Origin: Chitinophaga pinensis DSM 2588
GTDB lineage: Bacteria > Bacteroidota > Bacteroidia > Chitinophagales > Chitinophagaceae
Length of the DNA: 64,000 nucleotides
Direction: 5' to 3'
Assembly: GCF_000024005.1 (NCBI RefSeq)
Contig: NC_013132.1
Coordinates: forward strand, 7,372,001-7,436,000
Positions 44,485 through 52,957 of the stretch are shown one piece after another. The position numbers were made by a program, and so were the translations under genes. The notes under the pieces are model-generated. The model had not been told where the DNA came from and did no database searches. It was given only the letters and a program-made list of their open reading frames with translations. Within the stretch, counting starts at the first letter, position 1, and every line of letters starts with the position of its first letter.

Positions 44485-46296
44485 ATGAAAAAAGTCTTTT
44501 TAATATTATCCGCCGTACTGGCATTGGGTATCACCGCCTGTAACAAATATCTTGATCAGGTGCCTGACGATATCCTCACCATTGACGACATCTTCAAGTC
44601 TAAAACGAACACGGATAATTTCCTCGCGAATATCTATTTCTCCTTGCCTAATGAACTGCAACAGCGTTTTACAGGCAATCAGAACTCAGGCGCCTGGTAC
44701 GCGGCCTCAGACGAATCCAAGTATACCTGGTCGTTTAACTATACCAATAATATGAATACCGGTGCATGGGCGAGCACTGATGGTGAAGTAGAAACCTACT
44801 GGACTAATTATTATAAAGCGATCCGTAATGCTTCCTATTTTGTACAGAACATTGACAACGCAAATTCGGTTGAAGTAAATGACGGCTTTAAAAAACAATA
44901 TAAAGCTGAAGCGCGTGCACTGCGTGCTATGTTTTACTTCTTCATGGTAAAGATTTATGGCCCGGTAATCCTGTTGGGTGAAGCGCCGATCGATATCAAC
45001 ACGCCGGCTGACCAATTACAGTTCAAGCGTTCTCACATAGATACCTGTATCAACTATATCGTTAGTGAACTGGACAAAGCGGCTGCTGACCTGGACGCAA
45101 GCGTTCCAGGCGGTACAGAGTTCGGAAGGATCACCAGCGGTGTTGCGAAGGCCTATAAAGTAGAAGCGCTGTTACTGGCCGCCAGCCCACTTTGGAATGG
45201 CAACGCAGACTATGCTAATTTCAAAAATCCGGATGGTACGCCACTCGTAAGCACCACTTATGATGCTGCTAAATGGACCAAAGCTGCTGCTGCTGCAAAA
45301 GAGTTCCTGGATACCTATGTGCCGAGTCAATATAGCCTGTACACTGCCAGCGGCCCTGATGCATTTACTGCAGCTTACAATGCCTGCAGCCAGGTAACGA
45401 CTACTGAATGGAACCAGGAATGGATCTATGCACGATCTAACTCTGGTAGCTACATGCGCTACGACAGAACACCATTCCATGCCGGCTTCCCTGCTGAGCA
45501 ACATGGTGCAGGTGCTAATGGCGCTACACAGGCAATGGTAGATGCTTACTTCATGGCAAACGGTCTGCCTATCTCTGATGCAGGTTCCGGTTATGTAGCA
45601 AGTGGTTTCTCCAACTTTAAAGCACCATTTGATAACGCCGCAAGAAATACCTATAACCAATGGGTCAACAGAGAACCTCGTTTCTATGTTGGTATCACTT
45701 ACAACAACAGTTACTGGCTGTACCAGACTGGTTCCAATCCGATCATTACTAACATGGAATTCAAAGGTAACTCCGGTAGAAGTCAGAGTACTTCCGATGT
45801 ATCTCCTACTGGTTATATCGTGAGAAAAGACGTAATGCCTAACGATAACGGTCGCGGTGCTCTCATGCTGAGATTAGCGAATATTTTCCTGGATTATGCA
45901 GAGGCGCTGAATGAATCTTCTCCGGCAAATGCTGACATCCTGAAATATGTAAATCTCATTCGTCAGCGTGCAGGCATCCCACAATATGGTAGCGGTGAAG
46001 GTATGATTCCGGCGCCTGCTTCACAGGATGCTATGCGTGAAGCTATCCGTGCAGAAAGAAGAGTGGAATTGGCATTCGAAAGCGTACGTTATTTCGATAC
46101 CCGTCGCTGGAAAATTGCTAAAACTACCAACAACGGTCCGATATATGGTATGAATATGAATGGCGACGGTACTGCGTTCTATCAGAAAACACAGATCGAA
46201 AACCGCATCTTTACTGATAAAGACTATCTGTTCCCTATACCAAACAAGCAAATCCTGATCAATCCAAACCTGGCACAGAACCCAGGCTGGAAATAA
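44485..46296 (+). CDS. SusD/RagB family nutrient-binding lipoprotein
   Basis: 603 aa from ATG 44485 (MKKVFLILSAVLALGITACN); an ATG at 44434 would put 17 polar residues in front of the signal peptide. Lipobox ITAC. The TPR-like helical core shows YWTNYYKAIRNASYFVQNID, KAEARALRAMFYFFMVKIYG and the conserved C-terminal NLIRQRAGIPQY ... REAIRAERRVELAFESVRYF, DTRRWKIA and YLFPIPNKQILINPNLAQNP. It forms the lid over the SusC barrel and binds the substrate. Next in the operon after SusC. Confidence 0.96.
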   Translation: MKKVFLILSAVLALGITACNKYLDQVPDDILTIDDIFKSKTNTDNFLANIYFSLPNELQQRFTGNQNSGAWYAASDESKYTWSFNYTNNMNTGAWASTDGEVETYWTNYYKAIRNASYFVQNIDNANSVEVNDGFKKQYKAEARALRAMFYFFMVKIYGPVILLGEAPIDINTPADQLQFKRSHIDTCINYIVSELDKAAADLDASVPGGTEFGRITSGVAKAYKVEALLLAASPLWNGNADYANFKNPDGTPLVSTTYDAAKWTKAAAAAKEFLDTYVPSQYSLYTASGPDAFTAAYNACSQVTTTEWNQEWIYARSNSGSYMRYDRTPFHAGFPAEQHGAGANGATQAMVDAYFMANGLPISDAGSGYVASGFSNFKAPFDNAARNTYNQWVNREPRFYVGITYNNSYWLYQTGSNPIITNMEFKGNSGRSQSTSDVSPTGYIVRKDVMPNDNGRGALMLRLANIFLDYAEALNESSPANADILKYVNLIRQRAGIPQYGSGEGMIPAPASQDAMREAIRAERRVELAFESVRYFDTRRWKIAKTTNNGPIYGMNMNGDGTAFYQKTQIENRIFTDKDYLFPIPNKQILINPNLAQNPGWK

Positions 46297-46305
46297 TCAA
46301 ACTCT

Positions 46306-47247
46306 ATGAGAATGCTATTTTTCAGTTTAACTCTCCTGGGACTTTTTACTGCCTCCTGCGGCAAAACCGAAAAGGAAGTAATAAAACTCACAGGCAATCA
46401 GGCTGATCCCAATGCTCCTTCTTCCACATGGAAGGAGCATTGGTTTGAACATAACCAACTGGTGAAACTTGTCTCCTATAACGCTGAAGTAGGCGTATAT
46501 TACGATGACGATGTTCCTAAAGACATTACCTGGCCACAGCGTACCATGACCGCTATCTGGAAGTATACCAAAGCGACTTACGGCGCCTTCGGTCAGGACA
46601 AGGACAAACGTCTCTCTGTAATCCTGCACTTCAACAAATATGGCGGCGGCCACCCGGCTACTTTCTTTGATGCAAGTCATGACTATCGCAATATGATCGA
46701 CGTAGGTTCCAACAATCCATGGACCGACAGTACAGGATGGAATCTCGATATCGTAGCACATGAAGTAGGTCATATCGTGGAAGGCGCCTCCAAAGGCACA
46801 CACAATTCCCCTGCTATGGCTATCTGGCATGACAGTAAATGGATGGAGATCTACCAGTACGATGTATACAAGAATCTGGGATGGGACAAAGAAGCAACGC
46901 GCTGGTATAATGATAAGATGAATGCAGTTGACAACTATCCGCAGGCGGGTACGCAATGGTTTAAAAACTGGTTTTATCCTATCTACCGCGATCACGGTGG
47001 TAAAGATGTACTGAACGGCTTCTTTACCCTGTTATCACAACAGTTTCCAACCAGGACAATCTCCCTGGGTAAAGAATATACAAGAGACCTGAATATGGGT
47101 GAATTTGTACACTTCTGGAGCGGCGCCGCTCACAGTAATCTGAAACAACTGGCCCTGGACGCCTTCGGTACAAACGACGAGAAAGGACAGGACTGGACGG
47201 TGCAGTTTGAGCAGGCTCGTAAAGACTTCCCGAACATCACCTATTAA
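46306..47247 (+). CDS. Basic secretory protein (BSP) family metallopeptidase lipoprotein
   Basis: 313 aa. Lipobox TASC (Cys18). The zincin motif AHEVGHIVEGAS (HEVGH at 152-156) lies in the domain shared with plant basic secretory proteins, with TMTAIWKYTKATYGAF upstream and MEIYQYDVYKNLGWDKEATR downstream. The final third (GTQWFKNWFYPIYRDHGG) is also family-typical. Likely cuts protein at the cell surface. It starts 9 bases after SusD, so it is part of the SusCD operon, making this a protein- or glycoprotein-oriented locus. No glycoside hydrolase is present in it. Confidence 0.9.
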   Translation: MRMLFFSLTLLGLFTASCGKTEKEVIKLTGNQADPNAPSSTWKEHWFEHNQLVKLVSYNAEVGVYYDDDVPKDITWPQRTMTAIWKYTKATYGAFGQDKDKRLSVILHFNKYGGGHPATFFDASHDYRNMIDVGSNNPWTDSTGWNLDIVAHEVGHIVEGASKGTHNSPAMAIWHDSKWMEIYQYDVYKNLGWDKEATRWYNDKMNAVDNYPQAGTQWFKNWFYPIYRDHGGKDVLNGFFTLLSQQFPTRTISLGKEYTRDLNMGEFVHFWSGAAHSNLKQLALDAFGTNDEKGQDWTVQFEQARKDFPNITY

Positions 47248-47277
47248 TCAGTTTGTTGTTTCGTTTTTTTATAAAAA

Positions 47278-47307
47278 AAGCGTCTGCCGCATGGCAGGCG
47301 CTTTCTA
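47278..47307. terminator. Bidirectional terminator
   Basis: Arms AAAGCGTCTGCC (47278-47289) and GGCAGGCGCTTT (47293-47304), one G-T pair, with an A run before and T-rich sequence after. It lies between the convergent BSP and DUF2911 genes. Confidence 0.88.
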
Positions 47308-47330
47308 TTTAAGATGGAATCTGTTCTATC

Positions 47331-47831
47331 TTATTTTACAGGCACTTCAACATGGGTTTCATCCCATTCTACTACCAGTTTATTAGCCGGTACAGTGAGC
47401 GTGAGTTTTTCAACAGGTGCTTTGGTCTTAGTAGCTTTCGCTTTTACTTCCAGTACATTTTTTCCTTTGATCTCCTCATATTTGTAAGCACCCCACTGTT
47501 TCAGTTCGCTGTTCAGAATGAATGTCCATTCGTTTGCTTCCGGAATAGTGAACAAAGTATAAGTACCCGCTTTTACAGGTTTACCACCAAAGCTACCGTC
47601 TTTTGCAAAAGTGATTTCAGTCGCTTCGTTAGCGCCTAAACGCCATACTTTACCATAAGGTACCAGCTCACCAAAGATAACTCTGCCTTTCTTAGCCGGT
47701 TGTCCGTAGGCAACTGTAACATTTTTTCCTTCAGCTGTCACGCGTGGACTTTGCGGCGCTTTCTTTTCCTGTGCGGATACAAAGCTGCTGGTGCCCGCCA
47801 GCAATGCAAAGAATAAGAGAACGTGTTTCAT
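47331..47831 (-). CDS. DUF2911 secreted protein
   Basis: 166 aa. Signal peptide cut after SSFVSAQ. One beta-rich domain matching DUF2911: SPRVTAEGKNVTVAYGQPA, KKGRVIFGELVPYGKVWRLG, ANEATEITFAKDGSFGGKPV, KAGTYTLFTIPEANEWTFIL, NSELKQWGAYKYEEIK. Function unknown; common in Bacteroidota and probably periplasmic. No conserved catalytic set is seen. Monocistronic, convergent with the SusCD operon. Confidence 0.92.
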   Translation of the reverse strand: MKHVLLFFALLAGTSSFVSAQEKKAPQSPRVTAEGKNVTVAYGQPAKKGRVIFGELVPYGKVWRLGANEATEITFAKDGSFGGKPVKAGTYTLFTIPEANEWTFILNSELKQWGAYKYEEIKGKNVLEVKAKATKTKAPVEKLTLTVPANKLVVEWDETHVEVPVK

Positions 47832-47936
47832 AGTAATGTGTTATTTTACTGTTCAGAATTCTATGAAAGTACATCCTTTCGGTCAAACATCACTACCGCC
47901 CATAACAATTAGGGAACGCGGCAGTAAGCCTCCTGA

Positions 47937-48479
47937 CTATTTCTTCTCACAGATATTCTTCAGTTTCGTCAGCCCGCTTTCCAGCTGAGGCCCGGTCAGT
48001 TTGTCCGCCAGAAATCCCCTCAGTTTCCACCAGGGTAGCATCCCGAGTTTCGTTTCTACTCTCCATTGAATAGCGGTCGCATTTCCATCAGCAGATGGTT
48101 TAATCTCAAAAGTCCCTGTCATCGGTTTCATACTGCTGAAATCAAGGGCATATACCAGCTCCTTACCCGTATTACTTTTACTAATCGTCACCTTACCGGA
48201 AACAGGACGCTCGTGATGCATGCCTGACCAGGTATAGTAAGCGCCTTCTCCGGCAGCAGGACTGGAAAATTCAATCTTTTGCGCCACATCCGGGGCCGCC
48301 CACGGATTCCAGGAAGGCCAGGTAGAAAGATCATTGATCTGGGAATATACTGTTGATATAGGCGCATCGATCACACCGGAACGCTCAACAATGGCTGTTG
48401 ACGGAAATAAAAGGGATATCAGGAATATCAATGTCCCGAAAACTACGCCGCTTAACAACAATAACTTAATAAAACGCAT
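47937..48479 (-). CDS. SRPBCC (START-like) family protein, membrane anchored
   Basis: 180 aa from ATG 48479 (MRFIKLLLLSGVVFG); an in-frame TTG at 48515 is rejected. One N-terminal membrane segment (about 4-23) and a helix-grip domain: SGVIDAPISTVYSQINDLST, WPSWNPW, AGEGAYYTWSG, ATAIQWRVETKLGMLP. These are polyketide-cyclase/dehydrase-like traits. The fold binds hydrophobic ligands; the ligand is unknown. Encoded 53 bases after the ABC-2 permease gene on the same strand, probably co-transcribed. Confidence 0.85.
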   Translation of the reverse strand: MRFIKLLLLSGVVFGTLIFLISLLFPSTAIVERSGVIDAPISTVYSQINDLSTWPSWNPWAAPDVAQKIEFSSPAAGEGAYYTWSGMHHERPVSGKVTISKSNTGKELVYALDFSSMKPMTGTFEIKPSADGNATAIQWRVETKLGMLPWWKLRGFLADKLTGPQLESGLTKLKNICEKK

Positions 48480-48532
48480 ATCTATTGGTTTCTCCGGTAA
48501 CAGACCGGCTTTCAAAATCGCTTTCTGCCAGT

Positions 48533-49636
48533 CTACTCCCAGCGGAACACTTTTACTGCCACAATATACACCACGATCCCCCAGGCAGTAATCACACCGA
48601 GCTCAAGTCCTACATTCCAGAGATGCTGTCCCTCGAAGGCTACCTTACGAAAAGCGTCATTCAGGTAAGTCAGCGGCATAATACGGCAGATCGGTTGTAA
48701 CCAGGAAGGGAAGGAATCTACCGATACAAAAGTACCTGCCAACAGGAACTGAGGCAAGGTGATCACATTCGCGATCGGCGGAATAGTACTTTCACTGTTG
48801 GCAATTCCACTCACCACAAATCCAAAGCCCATAAATACGACCACCCCAAAAGCTGTCAGGAACAGCATTTCAAAAAAGGTACTCCATCCATGCACCAGGG
48901 TGAACCCGAAAGCGAAGTAACCGATAGCAATGATCACGATAGCACCGGCTACCTGGAACACCAGACGGGCCAATGCCTCACCCAATACAATATAAAGACG
49001 ACGGATAGGCGTCGCGAAGAAACGTTTTAACACCAGGGTCTGACGCAGGTTAAAGAACAGGAAAGCAGTGCTGAACACAGCAGCGCTCAGCAGTGAAAAA
49101 CTCAGCAGACCAGGTAAAATAAAGTCAATAGTACGATAACGACGACCAGGCAGCACTTCCATAGGTTCCACCTTTGCGATGGACTGTCTCGGATAATAGT
49201 TGTCATCCGCTTTATATATGACGCCTGTCAGGATTGAATTGAACAGGGAGATCTTGTCGACTGCAGCCTTAGAGGTACGCACCTTTACATTACAGGCCGG
49301 CGCATTGCTGTCGGCCGACTGGGAGGTGATACGGATAATGGCAGTAATATGTCCCTTTTTCAGGTCTTCTTCCATTTCTGCCGCCGGTTGACCCGTCTGC
49401 AACTTCAGGCTCTTTTCTTTTGCCAGTTGCCTGTACAGGTAGCTGGTGGTGTCCGTCGCAGCGTCTACGCCTACTTTTACTGATACGCCATTATCGCCGA
49501 TAAAGCCGAATACCAGGATAAATACCAAAGGAAACCCTAAACTGAAGATAACTGCTGAAGGGCTTCTTAATATTCCTTTCAGGCTTGCCCTGGACATGGC
49601 TAACAGCGCCTTCCATTGATTATATTTAACCGCCAT
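48533..49636 (-). CDS. ABC-2 type transporter permease
   Basis: 367 aa. Architecture is that of ABC-2 permeases of the YhgE/DrrB type: one N-terminal membrane helix (about 27-46), a roughly 120-residue extracytoplasmic domain, then five membrane helices from about 165 to 365 with the signature FFATPIRRLYIVLGEALAR and a C-terminal PLTYLNDAFRKVAFEGQ. It would export a lipid, drug or polymer using an ATPase. No ATPase gene lies beside it: the next upstream gene (sppA) is separated by a terminator. The ATPase must be encoded elsewhere, or the operon has been rearranged. Confidence 0.88.
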   Translation of the reverse strand: MAVKYNQWKALLAMSRASLKGILRSPSAVIFSLGFPLVFILVFGFIGDNGVSVKVGVDAATDTTSYLYRQLAKEKSLKLQTGQPAAEMEEDLKKGHITAIIRITSQSADSNAPACNVKVRTSKAAVDKISLFNSILTGVIYKADDNYYPRQSIAKVEPMEVLPGRRYRTIDFILPGLLSFSLLSAAVFSTAFLFFNLRQTLVLKRFFATPIRRLYIVLGEALARLVFQVAGAIVIIAIGYFAFGFTLVHGWSTFFEMLFLTAFGVVVFMGFGFVVSGIANSESTIPPIANVITLPQFLLAGTFVSVDSFPSWLQPICRIMPLTYLNDAFRKVAFEGQHLWNVGLELGVITAWGIVVYIVAVKVFRWE

Positions 49637-49707
49637 ACTTAACTTTCGCTGGATCTGTTCTTGAAAAATCGCATAAAACTACTATTGTTTTACCCATTTC
49701 CATAAAA

Positions 49708-49731
49708 AAACCTGCCGCAAGCGGCAGGTTT
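49708..49731 (-). terminator. Intrinsic terminator of sppA
   Basis: Arms AAACCTGCCGC and GCGGCAGGTTT with a 2-base loop, then T-rich sequence in the minus direction. It follows the sppA stop (49807) by 75 bases and separates it from the ABC-2 permease gene. Confidence 0.85.
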
Positions 49732-49806
49732 AATATTTTTTTAAGTCAGTTTCCAGCATCTTCTCCTTCTTTCAACCGACTAATAACTACTTGTATTACA
49801 AGGAGA

Positions 49807-51570
49807 TTATCGGATATCTACCGCATAAGGCAGTTTCGCCTGGATCTCACCGCTCATTTCCTTCATCTCCTTGATCTGGCGGTACAGGTCGTACTGCTCA
49901 CCCAGTTCGTTCTTAACGGCAGCTTCCACATGGGCGCTGGCGCCAAAGCTCTTCATCATACGGGACAAAGAAGCATCTGATTCAGGATATTCACGAAGAC
50001 GGTAAGAACTTACCTTCGCCAGTTTAGCGGCACAGGCAATTGCTTCATTGATACCACCGATACGGTCTACCAGTCCCAGTTGTTTTGCCTGGATACCACT
50101 CCATACACGACCTTGTGCGATACTATCTACCACAGCACCGCTCAGTTTACGGCCTTCTACCACGCGGCTTTTGAAGGTGCTATAAATGCTGTCCACAGAG
50201 TTCTGGATGAATTTCTTCTCGATGTCAGTCAGCGGACGGGAAGTATTGCCCAGATCAGCGTATTGTGCGGTCTTCACCCCGTCGAAAGTCACACCCAGCT
50301 TATTCTTAAAGAATCCCTGCAGGTTAGGCAATACGGCAAATACGCCGATAGAACCGGTCAGGGTATTCGGCTGTGCGAAGATAGAATCCGCCATACAGGA
50401 GATATAATAGCCTCCGGAAGCTGCATAGTCCCCCATGGACACTACCACAGGTTTGCTCTTTTTAGCCAGCACCAGTTCACGCCAGATCGATTCCGAAGCG
50501 AGGGCGCTACCACCTGGTGAATTCACACGGAAAACGATGGCTTTTACATCTTTATCTTGTCTTGCTTCGCGGATCAACTTGATAAAATGACCGCTGCTGA
50601 TAGTAACGTCTTTTTCACTGTCCCCTCCTACTATATTACCTTCTGCATAGATAATGGCCACTTTATTGTCGGCGCCCTTATTTTCTGTCAGGTCAACGGC
50701 ATCCATATATTTAGATACAGATACGAAGTTAACGTCGTCAGATCCTTTCAGACCCAGTCTGGATTTAATTTCATCCATCACCTGGTCATTGTATTTCAAA
50801 CCGTCTACCAGTTTATATTTCAATGCGTCTGCCGCCTCCTGGATCAGTCCTTCATTAGCATAACGATGCAGGGAAGCAGTATCTATTTTACGGGCCGTAC
50901 CGATATTCTTCAGGAAATTGCCATACAGGTCACCCAGGTAGGCGCTTGTCTGAATACGGTTCGCCAGTGTCATTTCCGTTTCGCGTAAAGGCTCAGTAGC
51001 ACTTTTAAAACGGCCATCATAGAAAATCTGTGGCTGAATCTCCAGTTTCTCAAGGGTACCTTTCAGGAAAGTCAGCTGGGTAAAGAAACCGCTGAATTCC
51101 ACGCCGCCTTTAGGATGCACATATACCCGGTCAGCGAGGGAAGCCATATAATAGCTCTTCTGGTCCATTACCTCGCCGTAGGCAAAAACAAACTTGCCGG
51201 ACTGTTTAAAGCGCAGCAATGCATTGCGGACTTCTTCGTTGGTAGCAAATCCGTTAGCGTTACCTTCCGCTTTCAGATAGATACCTTTTATGTCGTCGTC
51301 AGTTTCCGCATGTTTGATCAGACGAATCATGTCGTTCAGGCCAGGTACTGATTTCGGTTCCTGACGCAGGAGGGCATTTACGGGATTTGAAACTTTTTGT
51401 TCGTTGTATTGCTGACTGGTTTCCAGGACCAGTACGCTGTTAGGCGACAGGGTAACAACTTCGGGGCTGATAGCGCTGCCGATCACCCCCGCCAGCAGGA
51501 TCACCCCTAAAATGAGGATCACGACGAAGGCCAGAAGGGTGGCAAAGAAAATTTTAAAAAAGCTACGCAT
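49807..51570 (-). CDS. sppA: Signal peptide peptidase SppA (long, 67K type)
   Basis: 587 aa, the length of the double-domain E. coli-type enzyme. N-terminal membrane helix (about 10-35). Catalytic dyad: Lys189 in YDGRFKSATEP and Ser385 in DYAASGGYYISC, in the same relative places as E. coli Lys209/Ser409. The tandem Clp-like folds are visible: DDDIKGIYLKAEGN and DKDVKAIVFRVNSPGGSALA. It degrades signal peptides left in the inner membrane after export. Monocistronic, divergent from folK. Confidence 0.95.
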   Translation of the reverse strand: MRSFFKIFFATLLAFVVILILGVILLAGVIGSAISPEVVTLSPNSVLVLETSQQYNEQKVSNPVNALLRQEPKSVPGLNDMIRLIKHAETDDDIKGIYLKAEGNANGFATNEEVRNALLRFKQSGKFVFAYGEVMDQKSYYMASLADRVYVHPKGGVEFSGFFTQLTFLKGTLEKLEIQPQIFYDGRFKSATEPLRETEMTLANRIQTSAYLGDLYGNFLKNIGTARKIDTASLHRYANEGLIQEAADALKYKLVDGLKYNDQVMDEIKSRLGLKGSDDVNFVSVSKYMDAVDLTENKGADNKVAIIYAEGNIVGGDSEKDVTISSGHFIKLIREARQDKDVKAIVFRVNSPGGSALASESIWRELVLAKKSKPVVVSMGDYAASGGYYISCMADSIFAQPNTLTGSIGVFAVLPNLQGFFKNKLGVTFDGVKTAQYADLGNTSRPLTDIEKKFIQNSVDSIYSTFKSRVVEGRKLSGAVVDSIAQGRVWSGIQAKQLGLVDRIGGINEAIACAAKLAKVSSYRLREYPESDASLSRMMKSFGASAHVEAAVKNELGEQYDLYRQIKEMKEMSGEIQAKLPYAVDIR

Positions 51571-51638
51571 TTATTAGAGGATTTAGTTTTAAAGGACAGA
51601 CGCTCCGTCTTCCTTTTTCCAAAAATAAAGAATATGTC

Positions 51639-51646
51639 TACTTTTG
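51639..51646 (+). promoter_or_regulatory. -7 promoter box for folK
   Basis: TACTTTTG, a TAnnTTTG match, 15 bases before ATG 51662. It implies a very short leader. A -33 TTG is not evident. Confidence 0.5.
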
Positions 51647-51661
51647 GGCCGTTGAAGATAC

Positions 51662-52153
51662 ATGAATAAAGCAATATTACTTATAGGTGGCAATCTGGGA
51701 GACCGTACAGGGCACCTCCGGGAGGCTGTGGAGCAAATAGACAAACAGGTCGGAAGGGTCGAAAAGCAGTCCTCTCTTTATGAAACGGCTGCCTGGGGCG
51801 TAGCCGGACAACCAGATTACCTGAATCAGGCCCTTTTGGTTTCTACTGAAATGGATGCACGAACCCTCCTGAACACCGTGCTGGCCATAGAACATAACAT
51901 AGGCCGCGTACGCCGGCAGAAATGGGGTGCAAGGGTAATTGACATTGACGTCATTTTCTTTAATGATGCCGTCATCAATGAACCGGATCTCAAAATCCCT
52001 CATCCACAGATGCAGTTCAGACAGTTTGTACTGGTACCGCTCATGGAAATCCTTCCCGACTGGGAACATCCCGTGCTGCATCAGTCCGTCAGCACCTTAC
52101 TGGCCAACTGCACCGATCAACTACCTGCCAGTAAATACACCGGCATATCCTAA
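51662..52153 (+). CDS. folK: 2-amino-4-hydroxy-6-hydroxymethyldihydropteridine pyrophosphokinase (HPPK)
   Basis: 163 aa. The HPPK core is complete: LLIGGNLGDRTGHLREAV, SSLYETAAWGVAGQPDYLNQ, LAIEHNIGRVRRQKWGARVI, DIDVIFFNDAVI (metal-binding Asp pair), IPHPQMQFRQFVLVPLMEI. Transfers pyrophosphate from ATP to the pterin in folate synthesis. Followed after 16 bases by a deoxynucleoside kinase gene, an arrangement known in Bacteroidota and consistent with joint nucleotide/folate supply. Confidence 0.96.
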   Translation: MNKAILLIGGNLGDRTGHLREAVEQIDKQVGRVEKQSSLYETAAWGVAGQPDYLNQALLVSTEMDARTLLNTVLAIEHNIGRVRRQKWGARVIDIDVIFFNDAVINEPDLKIPHPQMQFRQFVLVPLMEILPDWEHPVLHQSVSTLLANCTDQLPASKYTGIS

Positions 52154-52169
52154 ACCATTTAACCGGCTC

Positions 52170-52793
52170 ATGCAATATAAATACATTACAATAGAAGGGA
52201 ACATAGGCGCGGGTAAAACGACCCTGGCTAATAAACTGTCCGCACATTTCGGCGCAAAACTGATACTGGAAGAATTTGCAGATAATCCCTTCCTGCCTAA
52301 ATTCTATGAAAAACCACAACAATACGCCTTCCCCCTGGAGCTGTTCTTCATGGCAGAACGTTACAAACAGCTGAAAGATATGCTGCAGATGCAGGATATG
52401 TTCAGCAACCTGGTAATTTCAGACTATCTCTTTATCAAGAGCCTCCTGTTTGCCAAGATCAATCTGAAAGAAGATGAATACAATCTTTACCAGAAACTTT
52501 TTGATATCATCAATCCTCAGCTCATACAACCCGACCTGCTGATCTTCCTCAATGCGCCGGTCAGCAAATTGCAACAGAATATAAAACACCGCAACCGCTC
52601 CTACGAACAGCAGATAGAAGATCAATACCTGATCAATGTACATGATATGTACATGCAGTATATCAGACAACATCCCGTGCGTGTACTCATGCTGGATATG
52701 ACAAAAATTGATTTTGTAAAAGATACCGGTGACTTCGAAAAGTTGCTGGCCGCGCTGGACAAGGATTACGAGCCAGGCATTCACTACCTATAA
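52170..52793 (+). CDS. Deoxynucleoside kinase
   Basis: 207 aa from ATG 52170, giving MQYKYITIEGNIGAGKTTLA; upstream in-frame codons overlap folK. Walker A GNIGAGKT (10-17), LILEEFADNPFLPKFY with the substrate-binding Glu, the FPLELFFMAERYKQL helix, ISDYLFIKSLLFA (DRS-like region reads SDY), and the lid IKHRNRSYEQQIEDQYL. It phosphorylates deoxyadenosine/deoxyguanosine or related nucleosides in salvage; which one is not certain. Co-transcribed with folK. Confidence 0.92.
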   Translation: MQYKYITIEGNIGAGKTTLANKLSAHFGAKLILEEFADNPFLPKFYEKPQQYAFPLELFFMAERYKQLKDMLQMQDMFSNLVISDYLFIKSLLFAKINLKEDEYNLYQKLFDIINPQLIQPDLLIFLNAPVSKLQQNIKHRNRSYEQQIEDQYLINVHDMYMQYIRQHPVRVLMLDMTKIDFVKDTGDFEKLLAALDKDYEPGIHYL

Positions 52794-52824
52794 AGATCCT
52801 CTATCGTATAATAAACAATATCGT

Positions 52825-52856
52825 TTTGCTCTATAAGTAAGGGAAGGCTACTTTTG
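52825..52856 (+). promoter_or_regulatory. Promoter of the catalase gene
   Basis: TTG (52825-52827) and TACTTTTG (52849-52856), 21 bases apart, a good Bacteroidota promoter. The leader to ATG 52958 is about 95 bases. Confidence 0.6.
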
Positions 52857-52957
52857 TCGTGTACCAGGGAAAAACATAAAGACACAACTTGATTAAAGTT
52901 GACTATTTAAAATACACTCCCGGGTCGCACACATTATTCAATCCTAAAACTTACTTT

